From Mariniblastus sp. (GTDB lineage: Bacteria; Planctomycetota; Planctomycetia; Pirellulales; Pirellulaceae): a stretch of 64,000 bases of DNA. Of the stretch, positions 53,738-63,624 are shown piece by piece (position 1 is the first letter of the stretch; each line of letters starts with the position of its first letter). The position numbers and the translations under genes were made by a program. The stretch spans positions 191,911 through 255,910 of the forward strand of contig JAKVBF010000003.1 in assembly GCA_022447555.1 (NCBI GenBank), in the 5' to 3' direction. The notes below the pieces were generated by a model. That model did no database searches. It was not told the DNA's origin and was given only the letters and a program-made list of their open reading frames with translations.

Positions 53738-55816
53738 TTACATGAAAAAAGCTCGTCCAATATCCAGATAAACTACAAATAACATCAGACCCAAGATGAA
53801 AATCAGACCTGCATAGCTCAATATGATCTGCGTTTTTTCACTTACAGGTCGACGGAATAGTCCCTCGTACATCAGGAACAGCATGTGTCCGCCGTCCAAT
53901 ACCGGAATCGGGAGAAAGTTGACGATTGCTAGGTTGGCACTCAAAAGGGTTAGAAACAAAAGCAATCGCGATGTACCTTGCGATGCCTCGCTGGTGGCGG
54001 CCATGGCGATTGTACCCGGTCCGCCTAGATTGGTCACGGAGATTTGTCCCCCCACAAGTTTTGTCAGGAAACGCCAGACGCGACTGGCGTCATACCATGT
54101 CTGATAACTACCGAGCTGAATGGCCTCTCCCCAAGTGGGCGCCGTATAGGTGTTTTGCAGTCGCGACAAAACAATTCCTCGAGTTGGTAAATAAAATTCA
54201 TTCGAGGCCATCGAAGTGATTTGAGCCGAGCTGGTTTGGTCGCCCCGCTGAACGGAGATGTCAATTTTGGCACCTGGCGGTTGCTGTTGCATCAAACTGT
54301 AGACCCCGATCCAGTCAAGGGTTTCAGGTCCCAGTAAATAAGACGACTTGGCTTTTAGCGCAGCGAACTCGGGTTTTGATTTTTGCTCTTCAGTTAAGAG
54401 GAAATTGACATTGGTGATTTCATCCCCCGGTTCGATCCCTTTAACCGAGGAGGTTTCTACTTTGTTGGATAGGTTGATCGCCAGTCCCAATGTGTCAACG
54501 GCAACGGGGCGGTCTGACTCGGGACCAGGAATCACACGGGGCAGTCGTGGCTGCATTTCTAGTGTCAATTCCTGCTCGCCGCGTCGGACTAGAAACTCAA
54601 CCGAGCGAGGGTCATCCCGCGCGATCAGCGTCATTCTTTGGTCGAGAGAAAACAGATCGCCACGCGAGCTGCCGTCAATTTTTAAAATTTGATCACCAAT
54701 TTTGAATCCTGCCTGTTCTCCAGGGGACCCTTCCTGAATGTTGGCGACATCTAGCCATTCGGTTGTGATTCCCAGATCCCGTCTGGGATTGGGACCCACT
54801 GGAATGATGACTGATTCTTGGGTCTTTTCTCGTTGCACGACGAAGTCTATTTTGCGATCTAAATTGCGGCCTAAATACTGACGCAATGCAAATCCCGATT
54901 CAATATTGGTAGTGTCGAGTTGGGTGATGACATCGTTTTTTTCGAATTTTGGTGAAGCGACAAAGGCGGGATTCCCCTCAATGGTCGTTGCTTCATTGCC
55001 TACCTTGGGAATCATCGCAGGCTGAACCCCAATCAAGGGTAGGTCAATTTGTTTGATCAGACCTTTTTGGGCAGTGACGACAGCTGATTCAGGAAGGTTG
55101 GAATCAGGTCTGAGAAATTTAAGATCTAATGGCTTGCCGTCACTAAAGGCTATTTCCTCGGCCATGTTGATATAGGTGAAGTAGCCTTCAACTTTGGTGT
55201 TGCCGATCTGGGTCAGGCGGACGCCAGTCAGATCTGCCTTCCATGCGGGGCCTCCCGAGATGACGTTTCCAATGACCGGCGGTTCATAATTGACGCTGGA
55301 GCGAAATGCGATCGAAGCAAAGATGATGGCAAAGAAAAGATTGAAAATGACGCCTGCTGAAATAATGGCCATTCGTTGCGGCACTGATTTTGCGAGAAAG
55401 CTACGAGGGTCAATCTTTTCTCGATCGACCATTCCCACCTTTTCCGTAATGGCAGAGGCATCGTCTGTCTCGTCGATTTGGGAACGCTGCATTTCGCTTT
55501 CAATGTTGCCAGGGTTGTCGTCCTGTCCCAGCATTTTGACATAACCACCCAACGGAATGATTCCGATACCGTATTCGGTTTCTCCCCAAGTCCATTTGAC
55601 GAGTGAGCGCGGGATCAAGACGTGGTCACCAATTTTGATATCGAAAAAGTCAAATCCGACATAAAATTTTTCGCATTTTACACCGCAAGCTTTGGCAACG
55701 AGGAAGTGGCCAAGTTCATGGACGAAAATCACAGCCCCTAGGCCGAGTACAACTTGCGCGACGGCAATCCACCAATTAGGGTCGAGCCAAGATGTTCCGA
55801 TGATCAGGCTATCCAC
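53738..55816 (-). CDS. rseP: Site-2 protease RseP-like, with PDZ domains
   Basis: A 692 aa intramembrane zinc metalloprotease that cleaves membrane-bound regulators. HELGH is at residues 33-37 (VIFVHELGHFLVAKACG), and the second zinc region is NFLPIPVLDGGHMLFL near the C terminus. Two or more PDZ-like regions lie between (for example GSPGEQAGFKIGDQILKIDG). It is longer than the E. coli protein (450 aa) because of the extended periplasmic part. I chose GTG 55816, preceded by GGAG at 8 nt; an ATG at 55840 in the same frame is less likely. The gene overlaps the end of dxr by 13 nt. Confidence 0.93.
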   Translation of the reverse strand: MDSLIIGTSWLDPNWWIAVAQVVLGLGAVIFVHELGHFLVAKACGVKCEKFYVGFDFFDIKIGDHVLIPRSLVKWTWGETEYGIGIIPLGGYVKMLGQDDNPGNIESEMQRSQIDETDDASAITEKVGMVDREKIDPRSFLAKSVPQRMAIISAGVIFNLFFAIIFASIAFRSSVNYEPPVIGNVISGGPAWKADLTGVRLTQIGNTKVEGYFTYINMAEEIAFSDGKPLDLKFLRPDSNLPESAVVTAQKGLIKQIDLPLIGVQPAMIPKVGNEATTIEGNPAFVASPKFEKNDVITQLDTTNIESGFALRQYLGRNLDRKIDFVVQREKTQESVIIPVGPNPRRDLGITTEWLDVANIQEGSPGEQAGFKIGDQILKIDGSSRGDLFSLDQRMTLIARDDPRSVEFLVRRGEQELTLEMQPRLPRVIPGPESDRPVAVDTLGLAINLSNKVETSSVKGIEPGDEITNVNFLLTEEQKSKPEFAALKAKSSYLLGPETLDWIGVYSLMQQQPPGAKIDISVQRGDQTSSAQITSMASNEFYLPTRGIVLSRLQNTYTAPTWGEAIQLGSYQTWYDASRVWRFLTKLVGGQISVTNLGGPGTIAMAATSEASQGTSRLLLFLTLLSANLAIVNFLPIPVLDGGHMLFLMYEGLFRRPVSEKTQIILSYAGLIFILGLMLFVVYLDIGRAFFM

Positions 55817-56946
55817 TTGGATATCTCCTTCCGAGCCCATAAGTCAATGGAGATCAGTTGCTCCAAGCTTGGGTTGGTTTCAAATTCGTGTTGATTGAGT
55901 ATTTCGCGACAGGCTGTCACGATATCGTTAAATGATATTTTTTGTTGTAAAAAAGCACTTACGGCCATTTCGTTGGCAGCATTTAAAACTGCCCCGGTTG
56001 TGCCACCCTGCCTTGCTACTTCGAATCCTAATTCTAATGCCGGAAAACGATCGAGATCAGGGGGTTCTAATTCAAGCGAGATGGCTTGGCTAAAATCGAG
56101 TCTGGGTGCGGGTCCTAGGATCCGATCCGGGTAGGTTAGGGCGTATTGGATCGGCAATTTCATATCGGGAGGACTTAATTGAGCAACCACCGAACTGTCA
56201 TCAAATTCTACCATCGAATGAATAATTGATTGAGGGTGGATCACGACGTCAATTTGATCTGGCTCAAGGCCGAAAAGCCATCGAGCCTCTATGATTTCGA
56301 GAGCTTTATTCATCATGGTTGCCGAATCGATCGTGATTTTTTGTCCCATGTCCCAATTAGGGTGAGAGAGCGCCTGCTCGACCGTCACGGATTTGAGTTG
56401 TTCTGAATTGAGATTCCGAAAAGGTCCGCCACTGGCTGTCAGAATGATCCGGTTTATTTCTTTGGGCTGGCCGGTCTGCAACGCTTGGAAAACAGCGCTG
56501 TGTTCACTGTCGACCGGTAAGATGGTTGCGTTTGATTCTTGGGCCATTTTCATGACTTGTGCGCCCGCAAGGACGAGCGTTTCTTTGTTGGCCAACGCGA
56601 CGGTTTTTCCAGCTTCGATGGCGGACCAAGTACTTTCCAGTCCCGCCCGCCCGACAATCGCTGCCAATACCGTGTCCACTTCTGGATGACTGGCGAGTTC
56701 TTTTAACCCTGATTTGCCCTCGGTGTACCGAATGACTTCACTTCGTGGAAAATTGTAAGAGCTGGCTAATTCCTGATCTGAGGCGACGACCATTGCTGGA
56801 GAATACTTCTGGACCTGTGATTCCAGCAGATCGAGTCGTCGATGACCGCTGATACCAAAAAGTTTCAGTCCTGAAACCTGTTGTATGACTTCCAGTCCAT
56901 TGCGGCCAATGCTACCAGTGGAACCAAGAATCGCAATGTTTTTCAA
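55804..56946 (-). CDS. dxr: 1-Deoxy-D-xylulose 5-phosphate reductoisomerase
   Basis: The NADPH-dependent second step of the MEP isoprenoid pathway. The 380 aa product begins with MKNIAILGSTGSIGRNGLEVI, the NADPH site. LANKETLVLAG, LPVDSEHSAVFQAL, ASGGPF and HPNWDMGQKITIDSATMMNKALEIIEA carry the metal- and substrate-binding residues. The gene is directly upstream of rseP, an arrangement often seen in bacteria. It is divergent from ftsH over 405 nt. Confidence 0.97.
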   Translation of the reverse strand: MKNIAILGSTGSIGRNGLEVIQQVSGLKLFGISGHRRLDLLESQVQKYSPAMVVASDQELASSYNFPRSEVIRYTEGKSGLKELASHPEVDTVLAAIVGRAGLESTWSAIEAGKTVALANKETLVLAGAQVMKMAQESNATILPVDSEHSAVFQALQTGQPKEINRIILTASGGPFRNLNSEQLKSVTVEQALSHPNWDMGQKITIDSATMMNKALEIIEARWLFGLEPDQIDVVIHPQSIIHSMVEFDDSSVVAQLSPPDMKLPIQYALTYPDRILGPAPRLDFSQAISLELEPPDLDRFPALELGFEVARQGGTTGAVLNAANEMAVSAFLQQKISFNDIVTACREILNQHEFETNPSLEQLISIDLWARKEISKWIA

Positions 56947-57351
56947 AATTTCACCAGTCAGGATTCGTGGTATGTGTGGAACGAAACGGCGTCAAAAAAG
57001 CTCGGAAACCCCTGAATCCCGGGGTGGGTTAATTACCGTCTGCCAAGAACATGTTTTGAGCGTTCAGCAAGGCAAAAGTGTCCAATAAAAACGTCTTTTA
57101 ATGAACTGAACATTTATTCTGTCCGGCTCATAAGCTGGTAGCTATTCTATCATGGAGAGCATTTTAAATTTGTGAGTTGTTTCCAACAAGCCGAACTGGC
57201 CAACCTAGAAGAAAAGTCGATTTCAAGATAAATTGTATGATAGCGGTTTGGTCAAAGGGGCCAATCGCGATCATTCATCAGCCGCCCGAACTCTTTCGGG
57301 ACGGAAATATCGGTTCTGGTTTAACGTTTTATCTACCAAAATGAGAATTTA
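56947..57351. other. Divergent intergenic region dxr / ftsH
   Basis: 405 nt without a supported gene, presumably with promoters for both directions. A small hairpin ACCCC/GGGGT sits at 57008-57025. TATGAT at 57236-57241 could be a -10 box for ftsH, but no -35 box fits. Confidence 0.5.
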
Positions 57352-59436
57352 ATGGACGATCGACAGTCCGGCAACGATCCATCGAAGCGTCCTCTGGATC
57401 AACGGAATAACTCGACGCTTGTCTGGTTCGGCCTAATTATTGTGGTCGCTTTGGCGATTGCGATGTTTTTGCTTTTAAACCAAACGCAAAAAACGATCCG
57501 ATATGGTGATTTTGCTGATTTATTGAAAGCGACCCAATATATCAAAAAAGGGAGCCGTGAGTTGGCTCCAGGATTTACTGGAGAGTTTGTTATCAAGGAG
57601 CCGGGGGATGCAGGCCGTGAGATTCAATATAGCCAACCTGGTGATGTCAGTGTTGCTGACCGAACGATTAGTGGTTGGGTTGACTACAAAGTTCTCTCGG
57701 GCACCGGGGCAGATTTGCCCGCTAAAAGAGTGAAGTTTTTGGTGAACAAAGTCGATTCGGATCCCGTCAATTCCGAGCTTGCCGCACAGTTGGATCGGAC
57801 CAAGATGAAATGGGATTTCTCATCGGGTCCAGGTTTCCTAGAAAAGTATGGCTACCTGTTCATCACGATGGGGCTGATCGTTTTACTTTTCCTGTTTATG
57901 ATGCGTCGTCTTGGTGGCACCGGTGGGCCGATGCAATTCGGGCGAAGTCGGGGACGGTTGTATGCTGAAGAAGACTTAGGAGTGACGTTCAATGATGTTG
58001 CTGGCATCGACGAAGCGGTGGAAGAGGTTAAGGAGGTGGTCGACTTCTTAAAGGTGCCGGAGAAATACCAAAAACTCGGTGGTCGAATCCCGCGTGGGGT
58101 ACTGCTGGTGGGCCCTCCGGGAACCGGGAAGACACTACTGGCTAAGGCCATTGCCGGTGAGGCTGGTGTGCCCTTCTTCAGCCTTTCGGGAAGTGACTTT
58201 GTTGAGATGTTTGTGGGCGTTGGCGCAGCACGTGTGCGAGATATGTTTCAGCAAGCAGAATCGAAAGCTCCTTGTATTATTTTTATAGACGAGCTGGACG
58301 CTCTTGGCAAAACCCGCAGTGGCAGTGTTGTTGGGGGCCATGACGAACGTGAGCAGACGCTGAACGCGTTGTTGGTCGAGATGGATGGCTTTGCCTCCAA
58401 CAGCGGCGTGATTGTGATGGCAGCGACAAACCGTCCAGAGACATTGGATCAGGCATTGATGCGCCCTGGTCGATTTGATCGACACGTTTTGGTTGACCGT
58501 CCGGACGTCAGCGGCCGGGAAGAAATACTCAAGGTGCATGTCAAGAATGTCAAACTTGATCCCAGTGTTGACCTTAAGCAAGTGGCTTCGATCAGTCCGG
58601 GATTTGTCGGTGCCGATTTGGCTAACTTAGTAAACGAGGCGGCTCTTTTGGCGGCGAGGAAAGAAAAGGCCACCGTTTGCATGGAAGAGTTTAACGAGGG
58701 AGTCGAACGCGTCACCGCAGGCCTTGAAAAGAAAAAGCGAGTGATGAACCAAGAAGAAAAACAACGAGTGGCCTATCACGAGAGTGGCCATGCACTGGTA
58801 GCTTACAGTCTGCCAAACACTGATCCCGTTCACAAAGTTTCCATCATTCCTCGAGGGTTGGGCGCGTTGGGATACACGATGCAGCGTCCGGCCAGTGAGC
58901 GTTATTTGATGACGAAGAGTGAGTTGGAAAGCCAGTTGCAGATTTTGGTTGCGGGTACATTGGCCGAAGAGATGATTTATCAGGACATCTCTACGGGTGC
59001 TCAAAATGATCTGGAAAGGGTAACCGACATTGCCAGAGCCATGGTGACTCAATATGGAATGAGTCGACTGGGAAGGATTAACTATAAACAGGATCGTTCT
59101 AATCCATTTCTAGCTGGATCGGGCGGGGAAATGAGCGGTCGTCAGCACAGCGAAGAGACATCGCGTGAAATTGATCTAGAGGTCAAATCAATCGTAGAGA
59201 ACGCGATTGTGCAAGTTCGGCGGATTCTCGATAAGCGTCATGACGCGCTGATTGCGCTGACAGAGCGATTGATCGAAGTCGAATCGATTGATTCTGAAGA
59301 ACTGAAACGAATCATTGATGAGAACACCACTGCGCCTTTGGTAGTTCCCGGCACGCAACCTCAAACAAGTAGTTTCGATAACAAGAAGAAAGGTCAGCCA
59401 CCGACGAATGAGAAAGGTGAACGTACGGCCCAGTAA
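57352..59436 (+). CDS. ftsH: ATP-dependent zinc metalloprotease FtsH
   Basis: A membrane-anchored AAA+ protease, 694 aa. One N-terminal helix (residues about 23-42, [18 protein letters not shown]) and a second near 165-185 ([17 protein letters not shown]) flank a periplasmic region. Walker A GPPGTGKT is at residues 254-261, Walker B is [10 protein letters not shown], and the second region of homology is [21 protein letters not shown]. The zinc site is HESGH at about 476-480, with Ser in place of the more common Ala. The C-terminal about 50 residues are low complexity. It is followed by the sugar isomerase gene after a 105-nt gap. Confidence 0.97.
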   Translation: MDDRQSGNDPSKRPLDQRNNSTLVWFGLIIVVALAIAMFLLLNQTQKTIRYGDFADLLKATQYIKKGSRELAPGFTGEFVIKEPGDAGREIQYSQPGDVSVADRTISGWVDYKVLSGTGADLPAKRVKFLVNKVDSDPVNSELAAQLDRTKMKWDFSSGPGFLEKYGYLFITMGLIVLLFLFMMRRLGGTGGPMQFGRSRGRLYAEEDLGVTFNDVAGIDEAVEEVKEVVDFLKVPEKYQKLGGRIPRGVLLVGPPGTGKTLLAKAIAGEAGVPFFSLSGSDFVEMFVGVGAARVRDMFQQAESKAPCIIFIDELDALGKTRSGSVVGGHDEREQTLNALLVEMDGFASNSGVIVMAATNRPETLDQALMRPGRFDRHVLVDRPDVSGREEILKVHVKNVKLDPSVDLKQVASISPGFVGADLANLVNEAALLAARKEKATVCMEEFNEGVERVTAGLEKKKRVMNQEEKQRVAYHESGHALVAYSLPNTDPVHKVSIIPRGLGALGYTMQRPASERYLMTKSELESQLQILVAGTLAEEMIYQDISTGAQNDLERVTDIARAMVTQYGMSRLGRINYKQDRSNPFLAGSGGEMSGRQHSEETSREIDLEVKSIVENAIVQVRRILDKRHDALIALTERLIEVESIDSEELKRIIDENTTAPLVVPGTQPQTSSFDNKKKGQPPTNEKGERTAQ

Positions 59437-59541
59437 ACGTTCGATTGCTGGCGGTTCCCTATTCATAGGCGGATGTTTGGTCGGTTGACCCAATGCCAGC
59501 CGCGTGGCCGAGAGTTCCAGTACGCCTGAGGGAGCCACAAA

Positions 59542-60369
59542 TTGAAATACGCAATTTGCAATGAAGTTTATGGTGACTTGCCGTTCGAGGAAGCGTTTCG
59601 GCAAGCTCGACAATGTGGCTATGAAGGCTTAGAAATCGCTCCCTTTACGCTCGGTGAAAATATCTTCGAGATTTCTGCTGATCGTCGAAGATGGGTTAGG
59701 GATCTGGCAGGTCAAAACGAACTACAGATCATCGGACTACACTGGCTGTTGGCCCATACGCAAGATCTGCATTTGACTTCGTCGAATTTGGCAACCCGCG
59801 CTCGCACCGTCGACTACATGGCAGAGTTGGCCCGCCTTTGTAGGGATCTGGGTGGTGGAGTGATGGTCTTGGGCTCACCGCAGCAAAGAAATTTAACGGC
59901 CGGTATGTCCTATCAAGAGGGATTCGATAATGCGGTCCAAACACTCAGTCAGTTGCTGCCCGTATTAGATGAAACAGAGGTGACCCTGGCTGTTGAACCT
60001 TTGGGTCCCGAGGAGGGTGATTTCATTCTGACTGCGGATGCTGGAGTCGAATTGGTAACTGCGGTTGATTGTGAGAGGGTAAGGTTGCATTTGGATGTGA
60101 AAGCGATGTCTACCGAGGCCAAACCGATCCCGGAGATCATACATGATAGTAAGGCGTGGCTGTCCCATTTTCATGCAAATGACCCCAACCGGCAGGGCCC
60201 TGGAATGGGAGACGTCGATTTCTTGCCGATTGTCCAAGCTCTCAAACAGGTGCAGTATACGGGTTGGATTTCCGTCGAAGTCTTTGATTACACACCAGGT
60301 TTAGAGGCGTTGACACGAGGCTCTCTGAACTACATGCAAGGTATTGAGCAGCAGCTGGAAGTCAACTGA
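59542..60369 (+). CDS. Sugar phosphate isomerase/epimerase family (TIM barrel)
   Basis: A 275 aa protein of the xylose-isomerase-like TIM-barrel superfamily. QCGYEGLEIAPFTL, VTLAVEPLGPEEGDF, VRLHLDVKAMS, SHFHANDPN and WISVEVFDYTPG show the metal-binding Glu, Asp, His and Glu residues expected of the family. The substrate is not identifiable. The start is TTG 59542, preceded by GAGGGAG; the frame has no ATG near the N terminus. It is convergent with lysA, 19 nt apart. Confidence 0.88.
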   Translation: MKYAICNEVYGDLPFEEAFRQARQCGYEGLEIAPFTLGENIFEISADRRRWVRDLAGQNELQIIGLHWLLAHTQDLHLTSSNLATRARTVDYMAELARLCRDLGGGVMVLGSPQQRNLTAGMSYQEGFDNAVQTLSQLLPVLDETEVTLAVEPLGPEEGDFILTADAGVELVTAVDCERVRLHLDVKAMSTEAKPIPEIIHDSKAWLSHFHANDPNRQGPGMGDVDFLPIVQALKQVQYTGWISVEVFDYTPGLEALTRGSLNYMQGIEQQLEVN

Positions 60370-60388
60370 CATAGCGCTTTCGAATTCT

Positions 60389-61648
60389 CTAAAGGAACTC
60401 ACCCGCATATAAATCGGCGGGTTGTTGTCGCTCGCGGATCAGGCGAGGCTGTTGGTCTTCAATCATGACCTCAGCCGCAAACGGTTTGCTGTTGTAGTTG
60501 GATGACATCACGAACCCGTAGGCCCCTGCGCACTGGATGATCAGAAAGTCACCCACATCAGCCACCGGCATCTCGCGAGTGGCAACCATACCGCCCTCTT
60601 CTTGCGTGAATATGTCACCCGACTCGCAAAGAGGCCCGCCGACGACCACGTGCTGAAGTTGTAAAGGTCGAGGCGTGCGATGAGCAATGGCCATTGGATG
60701 ATAAGCTCCGTACATGATGGGTCTGGCCAGATTGTTGAAACCAGCATCAACAAGATAAAATAAGTTGTCCCCCATCTTTTTGACGGCTCGTATTTCAGTC
60801 AGAAGATAACCGGATTCTGCAACCAAAAATCGACCTGGCTCTATCTCTAGGGAAACGGGGTGGCCGAAATCCGTTTGAAGTTGCTGCCGCGTCTGGTCCC
60901 ATAGTTGATAATAGCGATCGATGTCAACGGACTCATCAGTTTCTCGATAAGGGGTGGGTAAACCCCCTCCCGCACTGATGACTTCAATAGAGCTACCGAC
61001 GCGGTGGGCTATTCCTTGCATCGCATCACAGACTTGCGAGAGATGCTCAAAGTCGGTGCCCGAACCGATATGCATATGGAGACCCGCGATCGTTAGGTCA
61101 TGTTGACGGGCCACTTCCATGCAGTCCTCTAATTGATCGTGCCAGATACCATGTTTGGAATGGTCCCCACCAGTGTTTGTTTTTTGGCTATGACCATGAC
61201 CAAATCCGGGATTGATTCGCAGAGTGATTTTACCGGTTTTTACCCGCTGACCATACTGTGAAATCATGTCCGGCGAGCCGACGTTGACATGGATGCCTTT
61301 CTCGACCACTACATCTAAGGAAGCATGATCAAAAAGATCAGCTGTGTAAACGACCGGCGCTGGCCTGCCGTTTAACGGAAAGCCAACTCGTTCCGCGCGG
61401 TGGATTTCGCCCGCGCTGACCGCGTCCACCAAAACACCGTTCCGTCGCATCAGGTCCAGCACGGCTAGATTTGAATTAGCTTTCTGCGCGTAGCGAATCA
61501 CATCAAATTGGCGCAATTGTTCGATTCGTTCAACGATGGTTCGTGCATCGTAGATATAGCTCGGCGTGCCAAATTGTTCTGCCAGTTGAACGGTTGGTGA
61601 ACCAGCAATACTGGGCATGGTCGGGGCGAATTGATCGGTTGCTGCCAT
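60389..61648 (-). CDS. lysA: Diaminopimelate decarboxylase
   Basis: A PLP enzyme that makes lysine from meso-diaminopimelate. The 419 aa product has the Schiff-base lysine in VIRYAQKANSNLAVLDLM, then GVLVDAVSAGEIHRA, INPGFGHGHSQKTNTGG, HIGSGTDFEHL, EVISAGGGLPTPY, EPGRFLVAESGYLLTEI and GPLCESGDIFT, with the catalytic Cys in CESGD. The start at ATG 61648 has AGGA upstream; a TTG at 61666 adds six residues. It is convergent with the sugar isomerase gene. Confidence 0.95.
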   Translation of the reverse strand: MAATDQFAPTMPSIAGSPTVQLAEQFGTPSYIYDARTIVERIEQLRQFDVIRYAQKANSNLAVLDLMRRNGVLVDAVSAGEIHRAERVGFPLNGRPAPVVYTADLFDHASLDVVVEKGIHVNVGSPDMISQYGQRVKTGKITLRINPGFGHGHSQKTNTGGDHSKHGIWHDQLEDCMEVARQHDLTIAGLHMHIGSGTDFEHLSQVCDAMQGIAHRVGSSIEVISAGGGLPTPYRETDESVDIDRYYQLWDQTRQQLQTDFGHPVSLEIEPGRFLVAESGYLLTEIRAVKKMGDNLFYLVDAGFNNLARPIMYGAYHPMAIAHRTPRPLQLQHVVVGGPLCESGDIFTQEEGGMVATREMPVADVGDFLIIQCAGAYGFVMSSNYNSKPFAAEVMIEDQQPRLIRERQQPADLYAGEFL

Positions 61649-61807
61649 CTTGAAATCCTGAGGCAAGTGGGGCCATCGTTGAGACTCCCTATATTGTAGG
61701 AATTTTACACGGGTAACAAAGGTGCTAAATGAAACGAAGCCGCCGAATCGCGAGGATGTATTTCTAGAGAGATCCTAAAGAGAGAGTCGAGAGTGAGCGT
61801 TCCTTAG

Positions 61808-63100
61808 TTAAACAGGCTCTTCATCTTCGGCCGCTACCCGCTCGACGCGAACCAGTTCGATAAATCGACGATTGGCTTTTTCGACACGGAAGCGAACATT
61901 ATTGAATACTAATTCGCGGCCCATCCGAGGCACCTCTTTGAGCTGTGACATAATTAATCCGGAAACAGTGTCGAATTCTTCATCTTCGGGCAGTTGTAGT
62001 CCTAGTTCTTCGTTCAACTGTTTCAAGTGCGTTGTCCCCAAGACTTCGGCCGAATTGTCATCGATTTTACGGAATTCGTTTAATTCTTCGTTGTCAGTTT
62101 CGTCGACAATGTCTCCAACAATTTCTTCTAAGATATCTTCAATCGTGACAACGCCTGCAACACCTTTGTATTCATCCTCGACAATGGCCATGTGAACGCG
62201 ACTGACTTGGAACTGTTGCAGCATTTCTCGTAGCAGGGTGCTTTCTGGAACCTTTATCGGCTCTCGAACCAATCGCTCTAAAGAGCGACGCTTGCTTTCG
62301 GACCTCAACGATTCCCCTAACATGTCCTTGGCGTAGAGGATTCCAATAATATTGTCGATAGTGTCACGGTAAATCGGGATGCGTGTTCGGCCGGAATTGA
62401 CGATGAACTCGAGCATCTCATCCCATCCCGTTGAGAATTCCATCGCATCGACTCGAGAACGAGGGGTCATGACTCGACCGACATCATAATCATCCAGTTC
62501 CATTACCCCTTCAATCATGTCGGCGCGAGCGGGTTCCAATAGGCCATCATGCTCACCTTCAGAAACCATTGAGAGGATTTCATCTTCGAAAGCTTCCTCT
62601 TCATCTTCATCTTCTATCGATTTTCCGCGAGCTCTAAAGAAAAAGTTAGACAAAACCTTAGCCCCGACCGTCAGTGGCCAAGCCATGCCAGCGACAACCC
62701 ACCAGATCCTCCAAGTGTGAAACAGAAAGGGCTCCGCCGCAGCTTGTGCGATTGCCCAAGGGAGCCAGCTGTTTAAAAAAGTCAGTGCCGCAGCTGAAAC
62801 TCCAATGATCACCCAGAGAGAGCCACCCTCGAGAGTCATAGGGACTCGATCCTCGAGCATTAGGAATACTAGACAACAAATGGAAATGGCCGTCGCGATC
62901 ATCTGCACCATCAACGTTCCGAGGGCCATTTCATCCCTAAGATCGATGATGCGACTGAATGTTTTATTTCGACGTTTTCGGTTGCAATATTCCTCTAGAT
63001 CGTGCCACGATATTTCATGTACGACCTGTTGGGCCGCGCCCGAAATCGTCATGATGACCATCGAGGCCAGCATCGTCCAGAATGTGATTTGCGAACTCAT
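61808..63100 (-). CDS. CNNM/CorC (HlyC) family membrane protein with CBS pair
   Basis: A 430 aa membrane protein with an N-terminal transmembrane (DUF21/CNNM) domain, a CBS-domain pair (VMTPRSRVDAMEF and HMAIVEDEYKGVAGVVTIEDILEEIVGDI) and a C-terminal CorC/HlyC domain. The family is linked to Mg2+/Co2+ export. The first half is less regular than in YfjD-type proteins. Its ATG overlaps the ybeY stop by 4 nt (ATGA), so translation is probably coupled. A run of acidic residues, EDEDEEEAFEDEI, lies before the first CBS domain. Confidence 0.9.
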   Translation of the reverse strand: MSSQITFWTMLASMVIMTISGAAQQVVHEISWHDLEEYCNRKRRNKTFSRIIDLRDEMALGTLMVQMIATAISICCLVFLMLEDRVPMTLEGGSLWVIIGVSAAALTFLNSWLPWAIAQAAAEPFLFHTWRIWWVVAGMAWPLTVGAKVLSNFFFRARGKSIEDEDEEEAFEDEILSMVSEGEHDGLLEPARADMIEGVMELDDYDVGRVMTPRSRVDAMEFSTGWDEMLEFIVNSGRTRIPIYRDTIDNIIGILYAKDMLGESLRSESKRRSLERLVREPIKVPESTLLREMLQQFQVSRVHMAIVEDEYKGVAGVVTIEDILEEIVGDIVDETDNEELNEFRKIDDNSAEVLGTTHLKQLNEELGLQLPEDEEFDTVSGLIMSQLKEVPRMGRELVFNNVRFRVEKANRRFIELVRVERVAAEDEEPV

Positions 63101-63624
63101 TCCTGAACCTCATCACTAGTCGGGGAGTCGAGTTCGTCGGGTGGCTGGTAATCGGCCCCAGCCGAATCCATGTAATGCCGTTCTTTCAATCGCATCGATT
63201 GGCGATCCTTCGGCATCTTGTCATCATAGCCGACAAGATGCAGAATCCCATGAACGACATACAAAAGTAATTCAATGGAATAGTCGCTGTTCATTTCATC
63301 GGCAACACGTTTAGCGGTGTCGGCGCTGACGATGACCTCACCCGATAAGCGGCCTGATTCTCGCTCGAATACAAAGCTAAGGACATCCGTTTCGTAATCG
63401 TGCTCCAAAAACCTAGCATTTAAATCATGTATGGTTTCATCGTCAACGATCGCTAAACTGATTTCCGTTTCGAAATAGTGATGATCGTTTAGGATTTGAA
63501 CCGCAACCTTCTCCAATCTTTGGACGTCAACAGGTAACGCTTGTTGATTGGAGACCTCAATCGGCGGAGGCTGTTGGTTGTCAGGATCAGGCAGATTGTT
63601 GGTCGGGATATTTGACCCGGGCAT
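63097..63624 (-). CDS. ybeY: Endoribonuclease YbeY (rRNA maturation)
   Basis: A metal-dependent RNase for 16S rRNA 3' maturation and ribosome quality control. The 175 aa product has the family core HGILHLVGYDDKMPKDRQSMRLKE. The common third His of HGxLHLxGYDH is Asp here; some clades have this variant. FLEHDYETDVLSFVFER is the second family mark. The N-terminal about 30 residues are Pro/Gln-rich and extra. I chose ATG 63624 with GGGA upstream; ATG 63636 is possible. It overlaps the upstream HD gene by 38 nt and the downstream corC-like gene by 4 nt. Confidence 0.9.
   Translation of the reverse strand: MPGSNIPTNNLPDPDNQQPPPIEVSNQQALPVDVQRLEKVAVQILNDHHYFETEISLAIVDDETIHDLNARFLEHDYETDVLSFVFERESGRLSGEVIVSADTAKRVADEMNSDYSIELLLYVVHGILHLVGYDDKMPKDRQSMRLKERHYMDSAGADYQPPDELDSPTSDEVQE

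Noticed and set aside
59188..59613. Minus-strand open frame over the end of ftsH and the start of the isomerase gene
   Set aside because: Overlaps two well-supported genes and has no recognisable motif.
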